Part shown: positions 1 to 7,626 of the stretch, one piece after another | Numbering within the stretch: position 1 is the stretch's first letter | Layout of the letters: each line of letters opens with the position of its first letter | Source of the DNA: Chara braunii | Taxonomy: Eukaryota; Streptophyta; Charophyceae; Charales; Characeae | Direction: 5' to 3' | Assembly: GCA_003427395.1 (NCBI GenBank) | Contig: BFEA01000438.1 | Span: forward strand, 1,278,905 to 1,309,607 | DNA: 30,703 nt | Notes under the pieces: generated by a model | Databases searched by the model: none | The model's input: only the letters and a program-made list of their open reading frames with translations | Told to the model about the DNA's origin: nothing | Translations under genes and position numbers: made by a program

Positions 1-54
<54 letters not shown>
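1..54. repeat. (CT)27 microsatellite at the start of block S1
   Basis: Uninterrupted CT dinucleotides run from the first base of the window, so the true length is unknown. The two other S1 copies begin with only about 8.5 dinucleotides (14383-14399 and 20309-20325). The tract is followed in all three copies by the same GCGAACTGTAATCG sequence, which anchors the alignment. Confidence 0.97.
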
Positions 55-56
<2 letters not shown>

Positions 57-201
57 GAACTGTAATCGCTGCGCCCGCTCGACTCGAAGTCGGGTCCTTC
101 CTTACTATGTGCCTTGCTTCAGCTTGACGGCGAGTCTCTTAGTGACACCGACCCGTCCAACCCGAAGGACCCCCCACCCTTCTGCTGCGACCCCGGCTGC
201 C

Positions 202-399
202 ATGTCCTCGGTAAGTTCCTCTTCTCCTTCTACGCCCTCCCGTTGGTCTCCCGATTCCCCCTCACTATTCCCATCGACAGGATACACAGAACTGAACGAA
301 TCTACCCTTAGCGTAGGGACAAGTTCAAACCACGCTCAACGGGCTACCCTCCCGGGCGCAGCCTATAATACTAACCCCGGCCAAACTACTTACCTATAA
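202..399 (+). other. Short Ser/Pro-rich ORF with a possible 70-nt intron
   Basis: An ATG at 202 (context GCCATGT) opens a 65-codon frame starting MSSVSSSSPSTPS and ending at 399. It belongs to a longer open frame without an upstream ATG of better context. Inside it, CG|GTAAGT at 209-216 is a near-perfect 5' splice site. A pyrimidine-rich tract ending CATCGACAG|G at 280 is a good 3' splice site, giving a 70-nt intron (211-280). Both sites are intact in all three S1 copies. Between copies the coding differences include several non-synonymous changes (for example L/P and A/P), which argues against strong protein constraint. It could be the leader of a transcribed repeat rather than a protein gene. 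No family is recognised. Confidence 0.3.
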
Positions 400-758
400 C
401 TAAAACTAACAATACCATTAAATTCGCAATAGCTAAAAACCCCTATCTATAACTTTATTTCACCCGATTCCATAAGGAATCAAGTGAAAACTCCACTTCC
501 CATTCCCACCATATCTGTGCATGCACCCGACGCACCCTTCAGTCTAAGTTCCCTCTTCCTTCTAACTCTAAATCTATTAACTCTTTTCCGAATATACCTC
601 CACTATCGGATTCGCCTTACCGAGAAACCTTAAAATCGACTGTCTCCTTGCCCATTTTCGTTAGGAAATGGGTGAAAGTAGAACTTTTCTTCCTAACCTT
701 TCCCCCCATTTCCATCACCTCCGCGCGGCCATTTCTCTCACTAACTCTAATCCTACTA

Positions 759-1641
759 ATTATCCATCGAATCCAACTTCGGATCCGGGGTCGCCCACCC
801 CGGGAACCTCTGATTAAGGTTCTCCCCCGGCCGATTTCCGTCCACGAACGAGTGGGTTACACACTCTTCCACCCTTCTTCTGCCACTGCCTCTCCCGCCA
901 TAGCCCGCGCAGTCCGTTCCTCAACTAACTCCTAATTTACTAACTTTCCTACCGATCTGACTTCATGCTCGAAGTCGCCTCCCCCTAAAACCCCTAGTTG
1001 GCATCTACCCCCGCCCGATTTCACTAAGGAATAGGCAATCACGCTAGATTTTGCCCCGCCATGGCCAGCTGTTGCCATCTCGCTTGCTGTCTGTACCTGG
1101 CGCGGAATCGTGCCAGGTTCACTCCCCCGTTTTCCCCCTTGCCTGCGTCTCACCGGTCTTCCGCTCGTCGCTATCCTCCCTCACCCGACTGTACATTACC
1201 CTACTTTCTCCCACTCGCCCACCTCATCTCACTGCCTCAGCCTTGCAGCGCCAGTACCTCGCGCGAGCGCCCGTCCAGGTGCATTCGCCCGTTCCTGCCA
1301 TCCCGTCGGCTTCCCTCTCTCGTACGCACCCGGCACAAAAACCGGCCCAGGTCCACATGCATCCCTGGCTACTCCGCCTTGTGCCCGTCACCTCTGCCGC
1401 TACCTACCTCCCTTCTCTCTTCATCGCCTAAGTGCTCGATGCCCGCTGCTTCGCTACCTCAGCACTCCCGCTCTCTCTTCCCAGTCCTTTGTGCCTCCTT
1501 CCCCACAGCGCTCCGCTCTGTCTTCGCGGCTGCCCAATCCACTCCGACATCGGATGCCGCTCTCGACAGCAGCGGGCCCCGCAGTGGTCAGCGGGCTGGC
1601 TTACCACACCAGCTGTCCAGAGAGGAACCTCAGAGGGGCCG
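759..1641. other. Pyrimidine-rich stretch without a supported gene
   Basis: The plus strand is strongly C/T-rich and stop-poor, so long overlapping frames are open by composition alone (1051-1431, 1061-1771, 1110-1649). Their products are low-complexity Ser/Pro/Leu/Arg mixtures, and the longest runs on into the antisense rRNA fragments. A small dyad, GAACCT/AGGTTC, lies near 800-820. Nothing else is identified. Confidence 0.6.
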
Positions 1642-1690
1642 GCTACTAGCCGGTTCGATTAGTCTTTTGCCCCTATACCCAAGTCTGACG
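1642..1690 (-). pseudogene. 25S/28S rRNA fragment A (antisense to the plus strand)
   Basis: Read on the minus strand this 49-bp piece gives CGTCAGACTTGGGTATAGGGG, then AAGACTAATCGAACC and CTAGTAGC. I recognise this as the conserved large-subunit rRNA segment around the AGACTAATCGAACCATCTAGTAGC motif, with a few substitutions. It ends abruptly on both sides. A second, overlapping piece of the same rRNA region follows only 7 bp away. Recognition is from memory; an alignment to any plant 25S would settle it. Confidence 0.85.
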
Positions 1691-1697
1691 TTCAACA

Positions 1698-1770
1698 GCT
1701 CCAGCTATATTGAGGGAAACTTCCGAGGGAACCAGCTACTAGAGGGTTCGATTAGTCTTTGGCCCCTATA
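1698..1770 (-). pseudogene. 25S/28S rRNA fragment B (antisense), overlapping fragment A in rRNA coordinates
   Basis: The minus strand reads TATAGGGGCCAAAGACTAAT, CGAACCCTCTAGTAGCTGG, TTCCCTCGGAAGTTTCCCTC and then ATAGCTGGAGC. This corresponds to the 25S segment that in plants reads CTAGTAGCTGGTTCCCTCCG, AAGTTTCCCTCAGGATAGC, TGGAGC. The TTCCCTCCG and TGGAGC forms fit plants or animals better than yeast (TTCCTGCCG, AGAAGC). Fragments A and B share about 40 nt of the same rRNA region, so this is a local duplication inside a chimeric rRNA pseudogene. Confidence 0.88.
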
Positions 1771-2245
1771 GTCCAGAAGACGGTGTGCCTCCCGTCTGCG
1801 CCACTGCTCCGCCGCTCGGCCCGCTGCTGCACCGCGCTGCATTAGCGCCCGTCGGACTGAGGTCGACGCTACCACCTCCTCGTTGCCTTCACCCCCAAAT
1901 GCACCCGGCACGGCCCCCGTCCGGGTTCATTCTGTTGTTATGTGTAGTCCCCTGTTCGCTACCTGGCCCGCTGGCTGCTGCATAACGCAGCACCACCAAC
2001 TCTGCCGTCCAGGCTCTCCCCGCCAAGCCCTCTACTCGCCCCGGCTGCCGGTTTCTTCAACCTATGGTCCGCGGGCGGCCTGCCAGAGCCCTTTCTTGCC
2101 TCGCTCCGCTCCGACGGTGTCCACCACCACCTCGGACCCCCAACGGACAAACTCCTGTTGAGGCAGTTGGCCGTGGACCCGCGGCCCGCTGTAAGGCCTA
2201 TACGTGGGCCTTAGTGAGGCGGGCCCCGTACGACCTTCGGCGGTA

Positions 2246-2279
2246 ATTCCAATGAGAACTTTGAAGACCGAAGTGGAAG
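2246..2279 (+). pseudogene. 25S/28S rRNA fragment C (sense)
   Basis: The plus strand contains ATTCCAATGAGAACTTTGAA followed by GACCGAAGTGGAAGAAA. This matches the conserved large-subunit segment known as ATTCAAATGAGAACTTTGAA, GGCCGAAGTGGAGAA. It lies several hundred nucleotides downstream of fragments A and B in a real 25S and here has the opposite orientation, so the rRNA pieces have been cut and inverted. It lies about 200 bp upstream of a 21-A tract, which is compatible with, but does not prove, a retroposed rRNA-containing transcript. Confidence 0.8.
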
Positions 2280-2487
2280 AAAAGCCCGTGGGCGGACCGC
2301 GTGGGGACGGACGGTGCTCCTCGGCCCACGCACCAAAATAATTAGGATACAGGAATGTCGTCGGCACCCCAAGCACGCGAGAACCCGCAGGCCAGCCTTA
2401 AAAGGCGCGCACTCAAGGTCCTCGACCGCCGCGACGACCATTAGATCCGGCGTCCCGTCCAAATCAATGCCCCGCCGGGATATATGT

Positions 2488-2508
2488 AAAAAAAAAAAAA
2501 AAAAAAAA
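2488..2508 (+). repeat. A(21) tract, possible retroposon tail
   Basis: Twenty-one A residues follow GGGATATATGT. The C-rich, rRNA-fragment-bearing stretch upstream and the change of composition downstream suggest the 3' end of a retroposed sequence on the plus strand. The X copy at 22759-22779 also has exactly 21 A. No AATAAA signal or clear target-site duplication was found. Confidence 0.6.
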
Positions 2509-3161
2509 GGACACTAGAATAAAACTATTTAGAAAACGTCACCACCGATCGGACGCCTCCACTAACAAAACCGAGGGGGATAGCCCCACGACTCTCAACC
2601 CCATCGACTTTCTCCCCGACGCTCCGCTGCCGCGGCGTCGACGCTAGCCGGCCTCGATCCCCGAACCTTCGTAGCAGTAGTCCAATGTCGTAACCTATAG
2701 GGCTAAGCCCAAGCCTGAGACCAATATCCATGAAGTGTCATATAAGGCGGCGCGGCGCTGCGCTCACGGCCAGGGAAATTGGCTTGAGCCTCACCTCCGC
2801 CTACCACCGTGCGCGCGGTCGCCTAGCGTCTGCGCCGACTTACCAAGCTATGCCATGGCCGCCACTCGCGCCACTTCGCGTGCCTAGACCTACCGCAGTC
2901 ACTCTGTCGCCGTCGTTGCCGTCGTCTCCGTCGTCCTCACTCGCGCGCTCGCCTCGGTCAAGCATACCATCCAAGGGAAAATATCCCTAAATCCTGCTTA
3001 ATCAAAAATAAACAAACATTAATAATATTGTTACATAAAACAACCGACGTCTGCGCCGGCTTTATAATCAACAAAAAAAAGAATCCCGCGCGCCTTAAAC
3101 CTGCGCGCCTACGCACCCTTTACTCTAGTCAACCATCTAGTCAACGTAATTACGGATACAG
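2509..3161. other. Intervening stretch without recognised feature
   Basis: GC-rich with CG-rich words to about 2980, then AT-rich. Short open frames here (for example 2730-2990) are of low complexity and have no recognisable domain. No RNA gene or tandem repeat was seen. Confidence 0.5.
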
Positions 3162-3299
3162 CCGCGCCTAGCGCGGTATACTTAAACTTTAAACCAAAAC
3201 TATTTTCTGTCACTTGCAAAAAAAACAGGGCGGATACCCTTGTAAGGGTATTTGCGCCGACAGCTTACCGGACCATATTAAGCGACGTCCCTGTCGCTT
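3162..3299. repeat. Three consecutive short perfect hairpins
   Basis: CCGCGC-cta-GCGCGG (3162-3176), ATACCCT-tgta-AGGGTAT (3234-3251) and AAGCGAC-gtccct-GTCGCTT (3280-3299) are perfect inverted repeats with 3-6 nt loops. They lie within 140 bp of AT-rich and mixed sequence. No T-run follows any of them and there is no gene next to them, so terminators are not indicated. Confidence 0.75.
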
Positions 3300-3544
3300 C
3301 GCCAAATCAGAAAACTATAAATCCATCCACACTCCAAATGCTGACGAGAAATGAGCCAATCCGATTAGCCGACAAACACAAGATAGAGGTCTCCATCAAA
3401 TCATGCCTTCACAACTATATACTGTCAGGTTTCTAACCCGAGTCTCTCACCACCCAGAAATTAGGACGCTGACCGCATAAGTTCCAAAGACCTTCCCAAT
3501 CGTCCTCTCCCCGGTCCTAGACAACGTTCGGCTTTTCGATGGGT

Positions 3545-3839
3545 GTCCCTAGTCATGGCAAAAACTAGGGACGCGGACCTTAATCGATACCTTTGAAGGC
3601 ACTCTCGCCTTCCTTCTCAAAAATTTCTCGCAATCAAATACACATAAGCATATATGTATACTTTAATATACACTCAGCTCTTTCTGCAGTCTCGTACAAA
3701 AAGACTAGGTCTCTATTTTGGTCCACCATAGCCTGGCCGATCAGACCAGGACTACGGCCCACCACATTGTTATTTAACGGTAGTACCCCTCGCTGGTTAC
3801 GCAATGATAGGTTTCCTCCTGATAAGAATCCAATCAGGA
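3545..3839. repeat. Further short perfect hairpins
   Basis: GTCCCTAGT/ACTAGGGAC (9-bp arms, 3545-3553 and 3564-3572), GAAGGC-actctc-GCCTTC (3595-3612) and TCCTGAT/ATCAGGA (3817-3823 and 3833-3839, 9-nt loop). They continue the hairpin-rich zone. No coding function is supported for the overlapping small frames. Confidence 0.7.
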
Positions 3840-4332
3840 TTCCTCCAAAAATTCTCATACATATCCCGCGGAGTAATTTCACTGGGGCGGGCAACCCCCC
3901 TTAAACTCTTACCCTGCGTTTTCACAGTCAGGTTGTGTCGGCTAGCAGCCATCCAATGAGGTTACGCCCTAGAGGTACTAACTTCTTTTCCGTTAGCTTT
4001 GCCTTTCTTCAATATGTCTCAAAACTAGCACAGGTGGTTAGACGGGGCGTCGCAAAACGGAATCACAGGCCCACTGTGCGATACGCAGGGGTCCGAAGGC
4101 ATTTACCAGCCCTTCCACAATAGGCATGACATTTTTCGCACGCTCACAAACAAAATCACCGCTAGGTCCACCAGGCTGTGACCCCTGACTTGATCAGAGC
4201 CAGCAGCCACCCGTCCTGAGACGTCTCTCGCTCTGCACTCATTGCGACTTTCTCAAATATTCCAAGCAAAAGTGACCCTCTTCGTCAGACTTTATCACTC
4301 ATCAGACAACTTACTATGCGATAAATCAGTTT
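3840..4332. other. Stretch without recognised feature
   Basis: Mixed composition. A weak dyad, CACAG-gccca-CTGTG, lies near 4063-4077. No gene, RNA or tandem repeat was identified. Confidence 0.45.
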
Positions 4333-4352
4333 ACTCACCTTTGAAGGTGAGT
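4333..4352. repeat. 9-bp-arm perfect palindrome next to the 45-bp repeat array
   Basis: ACTCACCTT-TG-AAGGTGAGT is a perfect inverted repeat with a 2-nt centre. It sits about 45 bp before the first unit of the tandem array. Confidence 0.8.
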
Positions 4353-4396
4353 CTTCCAACAACAAAAACATCCTATTTTCTAAAAATCCAAGGGGC

Positions 4397-4592
4397 TCTC
4401 ATCATAAAACAAAACAACCCCTCTTCCAAAAATCACGAGGGGTCTCGCCACAGAACAAAACACCCCCTCTTCCAAAAATCACGAGGGGTCTCATCATAAA
4501 ATCAAACTTCCCCTCCCCAGAAATTCGAGGGGGTCTCATCATAACACACAACATCCCCTTCTCCAAGAATCAAGGGGGTCTCATCATAGAAC
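4397..4592. repeat. 45-46 bp tandem repeat with an internal hairpin, about 4.3 units
   Basis: Units start at TCTC (4397, 4443, 4489, 4534) with a partial fifth at 4579, so periods are 46, 46, 45 and 45. Each full unit contains CCCCTC or CCCCTT, an A-rich 11-13 nt spacer, then GAGGGG or AAGGGG. Arm pairs are 4418-4423 with 4437-4442, 4464-4469 with 4483-4488, 4510-4515 with 4527-4532, and 4555-4560 with 4572-4577. In the last pair the C-G closing pair has become T-A on both sides, a compensatory change. A degenerate earlier unit may lie at 4360-4396. Confidence 0.9.
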
Positions 4593-4667
4593 AAAACATC
4601 ACTGAGAGACCATCTTATGAGTTCTCGTCACAACTTAAGCAATCAACAACCGGCATGGTGAAGCATC

Positions 4668-4890
4668 CGAGTCTCAAAGACTCGTAAATCTTCTAAAATT
4701 CCTCACAACCTTTTACAAACGAACTGCACTTCCTCCCCTTATACTCTGCCCCATCAGCTGCCCGTGGGCAGGTCGCACGAGTATACCGAGGAGTAGGCAG
4801 TTTTACATGTCACACATTCACACATCTTTCACACAAAGCCAACACTCATAAGGATAAAACTACACAAGTAAGAGTGACGGTGATTGTCAC
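4668..4890. repeat. Hairpins CGAGTCT/AGACTCG and nested ATACTC..CTGCCC/GGGCAG..GAGTAT
   Basis: CGAGTCT-caa-AGACTCG occupies 4668-4684. CTGCCC-gt-GGGCAG (4758-4771) is enclosed by an outer ATACTC (4741-4746) and GAGTAT (about 4779-4785), giving a two-level structure. GTGAC/GTCAC (4874-4890) is weaker. The sequence to about 5690 is AC-rich on the plus strand with no supported gene. Confidence 0.65.
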
Positions 4891-5201
4891 AAAAACCAAG
4901 CCTCATAGTGTTTCAACTCAATATGTACACCAGGATAAAATGTCTCTCTCAAAAACAATATAGGTACCCAGCCCTCGCATCCCACCCTACTGAGTAACCC
5001 ATGTCTTGCATACACGAATACCTCGGAGTATACCCAAACATACACAAAAGCTCAAATCACATAAATCTATCCCAACTGTACACACCAACTTATCATACAT
5101 CTGGACACAACCACCTAAATCACACCCAAAGAGGAAACAAGTGATTTATCCAGTACTACAATCTGCACACGTATAGACAAACAAGCTAATCGTGACTACA
5201 C

Positions 5202-5311
5202 CTAGATATACACATATCTAGCCCAGTCTCCATATACGAGGAACCTTGATCATACTGAGGTATAGGTGAGCCAGTCTCCACTCACTCGTTGCCCCCTGGG
5301 TTTCACCTATA
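5202..5311. repeat. Two inverted repeats in the AC-rich stretch
   Basis: CTAGATAT-acac-ATATCTAG (5202-5221) is a perfect 8-bp hairpin. TATAGGTGA (5261-5269) and TCACCTATA (5303-5311) form a 9-bp pair with a 33-nt loop. The surrounding 4890-5690 holds no gene that I can support. Confidence 0.65.
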
Positions 5312-5686
5312 TGGCTGAGCTATCTACAACCTAGGTTACCTTACCGGATCATTATTGCGAAACCCCTCCCCGAGTCTAGCCTATGCACATGCCTCAAAGT
5401 ATATATCTGTCCTGACTCACATAATATGCAATTAGCCTTTACCAATGAGTATGGGGTTAGGGTCACGCAACGATTGGCCTGCTACTCCGATTTTCCAGAT
5501 CGATACATGTACAACTAGACCTTTACCAACCACGAATCCAAGGATCTAAAGCAAACGATTAACAGAAGCTTCCTGACTCAGGGGTTAGGATGAATCTACA
5601 TTACATCCTGCTATACTTTCTCTGCCCTAGTCGTCTCATCTATCCTCTCCGCGCTTTTGATCATCTGGCTCACCCTAATGGTCATC

Positions 5687-6128
5687 TCATTCAGCACCAT
5701 TATGCCCCTTTCTTCTTTGAGCTCCACTTATGGTTTCGCTGGCTCCCGTCGCGACCTTCGGCGCCTTGCCTGCCATTCCCGCGACCTCCATTGTCGCGTC
5801 CACCATCTCCACGGCCAGTGTTGTCGTACCCGTCATCTCCTCGGCCCCTTCCAACTGCTGGCCTTTGGCCCCTTCCACCTGCCATACCGTCATGCGGCAC
5901 TTGCTACATCGGCGGCCATAACGGTCCGACAGGTTGGATTTGGACTGGCGGGGGCCCACGGGGTATAATGTTCATCAAAGAGCCCATATAATTACCTTGC
6001 GCCCAGAGCATGTAAGGATTATACGTCGGCCACAAGCTCATTTGGTTACACGGCGCCCACTGCCTATGTAAAGTTGGCTCGATCGGAGGAGGCCCCCTTC
6101 GTCTTGCCTCACCTTCCAGCTCTCGCAA
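5687..6128 (-). pseudogene. Degraded continuation of the gag-like region
   Basis: Downstream of the gag-like ORF on the same strand the reading continues only in other frames. One frame (6128-5904) gives a Pro-rich, Tyr/Trp-rich stretch with RRGPPP and RGPPPVQIQPVGP. Another (5959-5687) gives YGRRCSKCRMTVWQVEGA. The latter has Cys at positions 1 and 4 of a CX2CX4HX4C zinc knuckle but Trp and Ala where His and the last Cys should be. This fits the C-terminal linker and nucleocapsid part of a retrotransposon Gag that has suffered frameshifts. No protease or reverse transcriptase follows to the left. The assignment is tentative. Confidence 0.35.
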
Positions 6129-6555
6129 ACCTCTCTTTCAATGCCCCTACTTGTCTTTGTGGCCCACTTAACTCTGCCTGTGATGGCGCGCCCGCACTTG
6201 GCGGCACAGAGCATTCCCCACGTTGGCCCTCCATTCCGTCTTCAGGAAAGCTTAGTCTTAGGGAACTCTCCAGCTCATCCCATGTCTTCGCCTCCTGCTT
6301 AAGGGCATACACCTCCTCGCTCAGCTCTTCACAACCAAACAAAGGGAACATGTACCACATCGTTCTTTCGTCCCACGCCTTCATGAGGCAAAAATCCTGA
6401 AATTCGTGCAGAAAGCTAGACAAGTCCCTTCCTTGGAACAGCAGGGCACAGAGATCCGAGGGCATTGACTCCCGCAACACCTCGTGCAGCAACACCTTCA
6501 TGAGGCACGAGTTTCTCCATAGCAGGATCTTGGCGAAGCCACTTTCTTCCGCCAT
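6109..6555 (-). CDS. Gag-like protein of a Ty3/Gypsy-type retrotransposon (148 aa, partial)
   Basis: This 148-residue frame begins at an ATG at 6555. The frame is open a further 16 codons upstream to tandem TGA stops, so the start could be non-canonical or lost. The middle part, with SFLHEFQDFCLMKAWDE, then MFPLFGCEELSEEVYAL and TWDELESSLRLSF, has the layout of a Ty3/Gypsy Gag capsid domain: an aromatic/acidic helix, a Trp, a hydrophobic helix, then a TWDEL-type segment before a basic/aromatic helix. In that family Gag packages the element RNA in a cytoplasmic particle. The frame ends without a zinc knuckle, but a degraded one may follow in another frame. It lies about 280 bp downstream of a 262-codon unknown ORF on the same strand. 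No pol genes follow, so the element is non-autonomous or dead. Identification is by pattern only. Confidence 0.5.
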   Translation of the reverse strand: MAEESGFAKILLWRNSCLMKVLLHEVLRESMPSDLCALLFQGRDLSSFLHEFQDFCLMKAWDERTMWYMFPLFGCEELSEEVYALKQEAKTWDELESSLRLSFPEDGMEGQRGECSVPPSAGAPSQAELSGPQRQVGALKERFARAGR

Positions 6556-6680
6556 GATGCTGACAACAGCCTCACATGCATAGCGGGCAATAGATCATCA
6601 AGGGTGGCTTAAGTAAGCTCAGGCAGACAAAGACAAACTGCTAACACTTGCACCACGCCATCTTTCCTTTTACTCATGCA

Positions 6681-6705
6681 GTCAGGTAATCCCTAGTTAC
6701 CCTGA
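6681..6705. repeat. Imperfect 9-bp hairpin between the two minus-strand ORFs
   Basis: GTCAGGTAA (6681-6689) pairs with TTAcCCTGAC (6696-6705) with one bulged C and a 6-nt loop. It lies in the 282-bp gap between the 262-codon ORF and the gag-like ORF. No function is assigned. Confidence 0.55.
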
Positions 6706-6837
6706 CGCTTACCTTTACAACTACGGTAATGGGTAAAGAGACGACCATAGACAAGGGAAAAGAAGCGCATTTTCTGGAGGAAAAAACATTCTCTACTGAC
6801 CCACTGCTGCCCGGATTTCCTCCCAGTCTACATTTCC

Positions 6838-7626
6838 CTAATTTGGATCATGAGACGAGCCGTATATGTCCACTGTATTGGCCGTGTTTCCGAGCCACTG
6901 ACTAGATGGTGAGAATTTTGGGTCTAGGTACAGACTGTATACCAGTTCACACGCATAGCGTCCATACGCCCAGTCACGCACCCTCATAGCGGCTTCAGCT
7001 ACCTCTTCTACCCTTGCCGACTCACTAAAGCTCTTCTCTATGAGGAAGTTAGGCAGGGTGACTCGCAGTGGAGCTGATGGAAACGCGAACTCTCCAGCGC
7101 ACTTAACCTCTACATGGGTTAGTACTTGCTCTTCTCCGTCACGAGACACTTCCCTCGCCCATTTAGCTGTCGCTGCCTCAGCTACCCTCAAAGGCTTAGC
7201 AAGCAGGCTTCCATGCCCAAGTGCCAATTTTATCCCATGCTCGACCTTAAAGGTGGCTGAGGTATACAGGGTCACCTTTACAATTGCGCATTTCTGTTGA
7301 TCGTCGAACCCAGACTCGATCCAGACAAAGACGTCCATGCCCATTATCACGCCCCACCATGATGAAATATACTCTCCTTCTCTGACCAGCCTGGGTAAAC
7401 ACACCTCGAGTCCTCCCTCTTTCTTAACCGGCCCGAGCATAAGCGGGTCTTCCTGTGCATAAGACATCCTGAGTTTCCTTTGCTTTGTCTGGGTTCTGCC
7501 ATCACAAACAAATGTCCAGCATACGCCTTTCGTTATTAGACTGACAATCCATGTCCCTCTTGGAAGGGCGACCCAAACGTACCGGCGAAATGACCAATCA
7601 TGAGCCAAATGCCGGACTGAAGACAT
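6838..7626 (-). CDS. Unknown 262-aa protein upstream of the gag-like ORF
   Basis: An ATG at 7626 immediately follows an in-frame TGA (7629-7627), so the start is bounded; the frame stays open for 262 codons. Such a length is unlikely by chance in this mixed composition, and the product looks globular. It is rich in Trp (about ten) and has an N-terminal Arg/Trp segment (HDWSFRRYVWVALPRG), alternating hydrophobic stretches (WGVIMGMDVFVWIESGF) and a C-terminal helix-like part (ARVEEVAEAAMRVRDWAYG). I see no signal peptide, long membrane segment, zinc motif or known catalytic motif, and I do not recognise the family. It may be an accessory 5' ORF of the retroelement that carries the gag-like frame, or a captured host sequence. 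Its RYACELVYS segment resembles RYACEAVVS encoded just upstream of the gag-like ATG, which may be coincidence. The copy at 27109-27897 encodes the same protein. Confidence 0.5.
   Translation of the reverse strand: MSSVRHLAHDWSFRRYVWVALPRGTWIVSLITKGVCWTFVCDGRTQTKQRKLRMSYAQEDPLMLGPVKKEGGLEVCLPRLVREGEYISSWWGVIMGMDVFVWIESGFDDQQKCAIVKVTLYTSATFKVEHGIKLALGHGSLLAKPLRVAEAATAKWAREVSRDGEEQVLTHVEVKCAGEFAFPSAPLRVTLPNFLIEKSFSESARVEEVAEAAMRVRDWAYGRYACELVYSLYLDPKFSPSSQWLGNTANTVDIYGSSHDPN

Larger units (their letters stand above)
1..758. repeat. Repeat block S1, copy 1
   Basis: This block recurs at 14383-15103 and 20309-21029. Copy 1 differs from the other two by about 23 substitutions over some 600 bp, the last at 663; copies 2 and 3 look identical to each other. 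The block is pyrimidine-rich on the plus strand. It contains one short ORF with a plausible intron (202-399) and otherwise no recognisable gene. It ends where copy 2 departs from copies 1 and 3, at 758/759. Confidence 0.9.

Noticed and set aside
1061-1771. 236-aa plus-strand ORF and the overlapping frames at 1051-1431 and 1110-1649
   Set aside because: They are open because the plus strand is pyrimidine-rich. The product is low complexity and its C-terminal part is a translation of antisense 25S rRNA sequence.
4190-4201. Retrotransposon primer-binding site (TTGATCAGAGC resembling TGGTATCAGAGC for initiator tRNA-Met)
   Set aside because: It matches only in part, lies on the opposite strand to the gag-like ORF, and no LTR end lies next to it.
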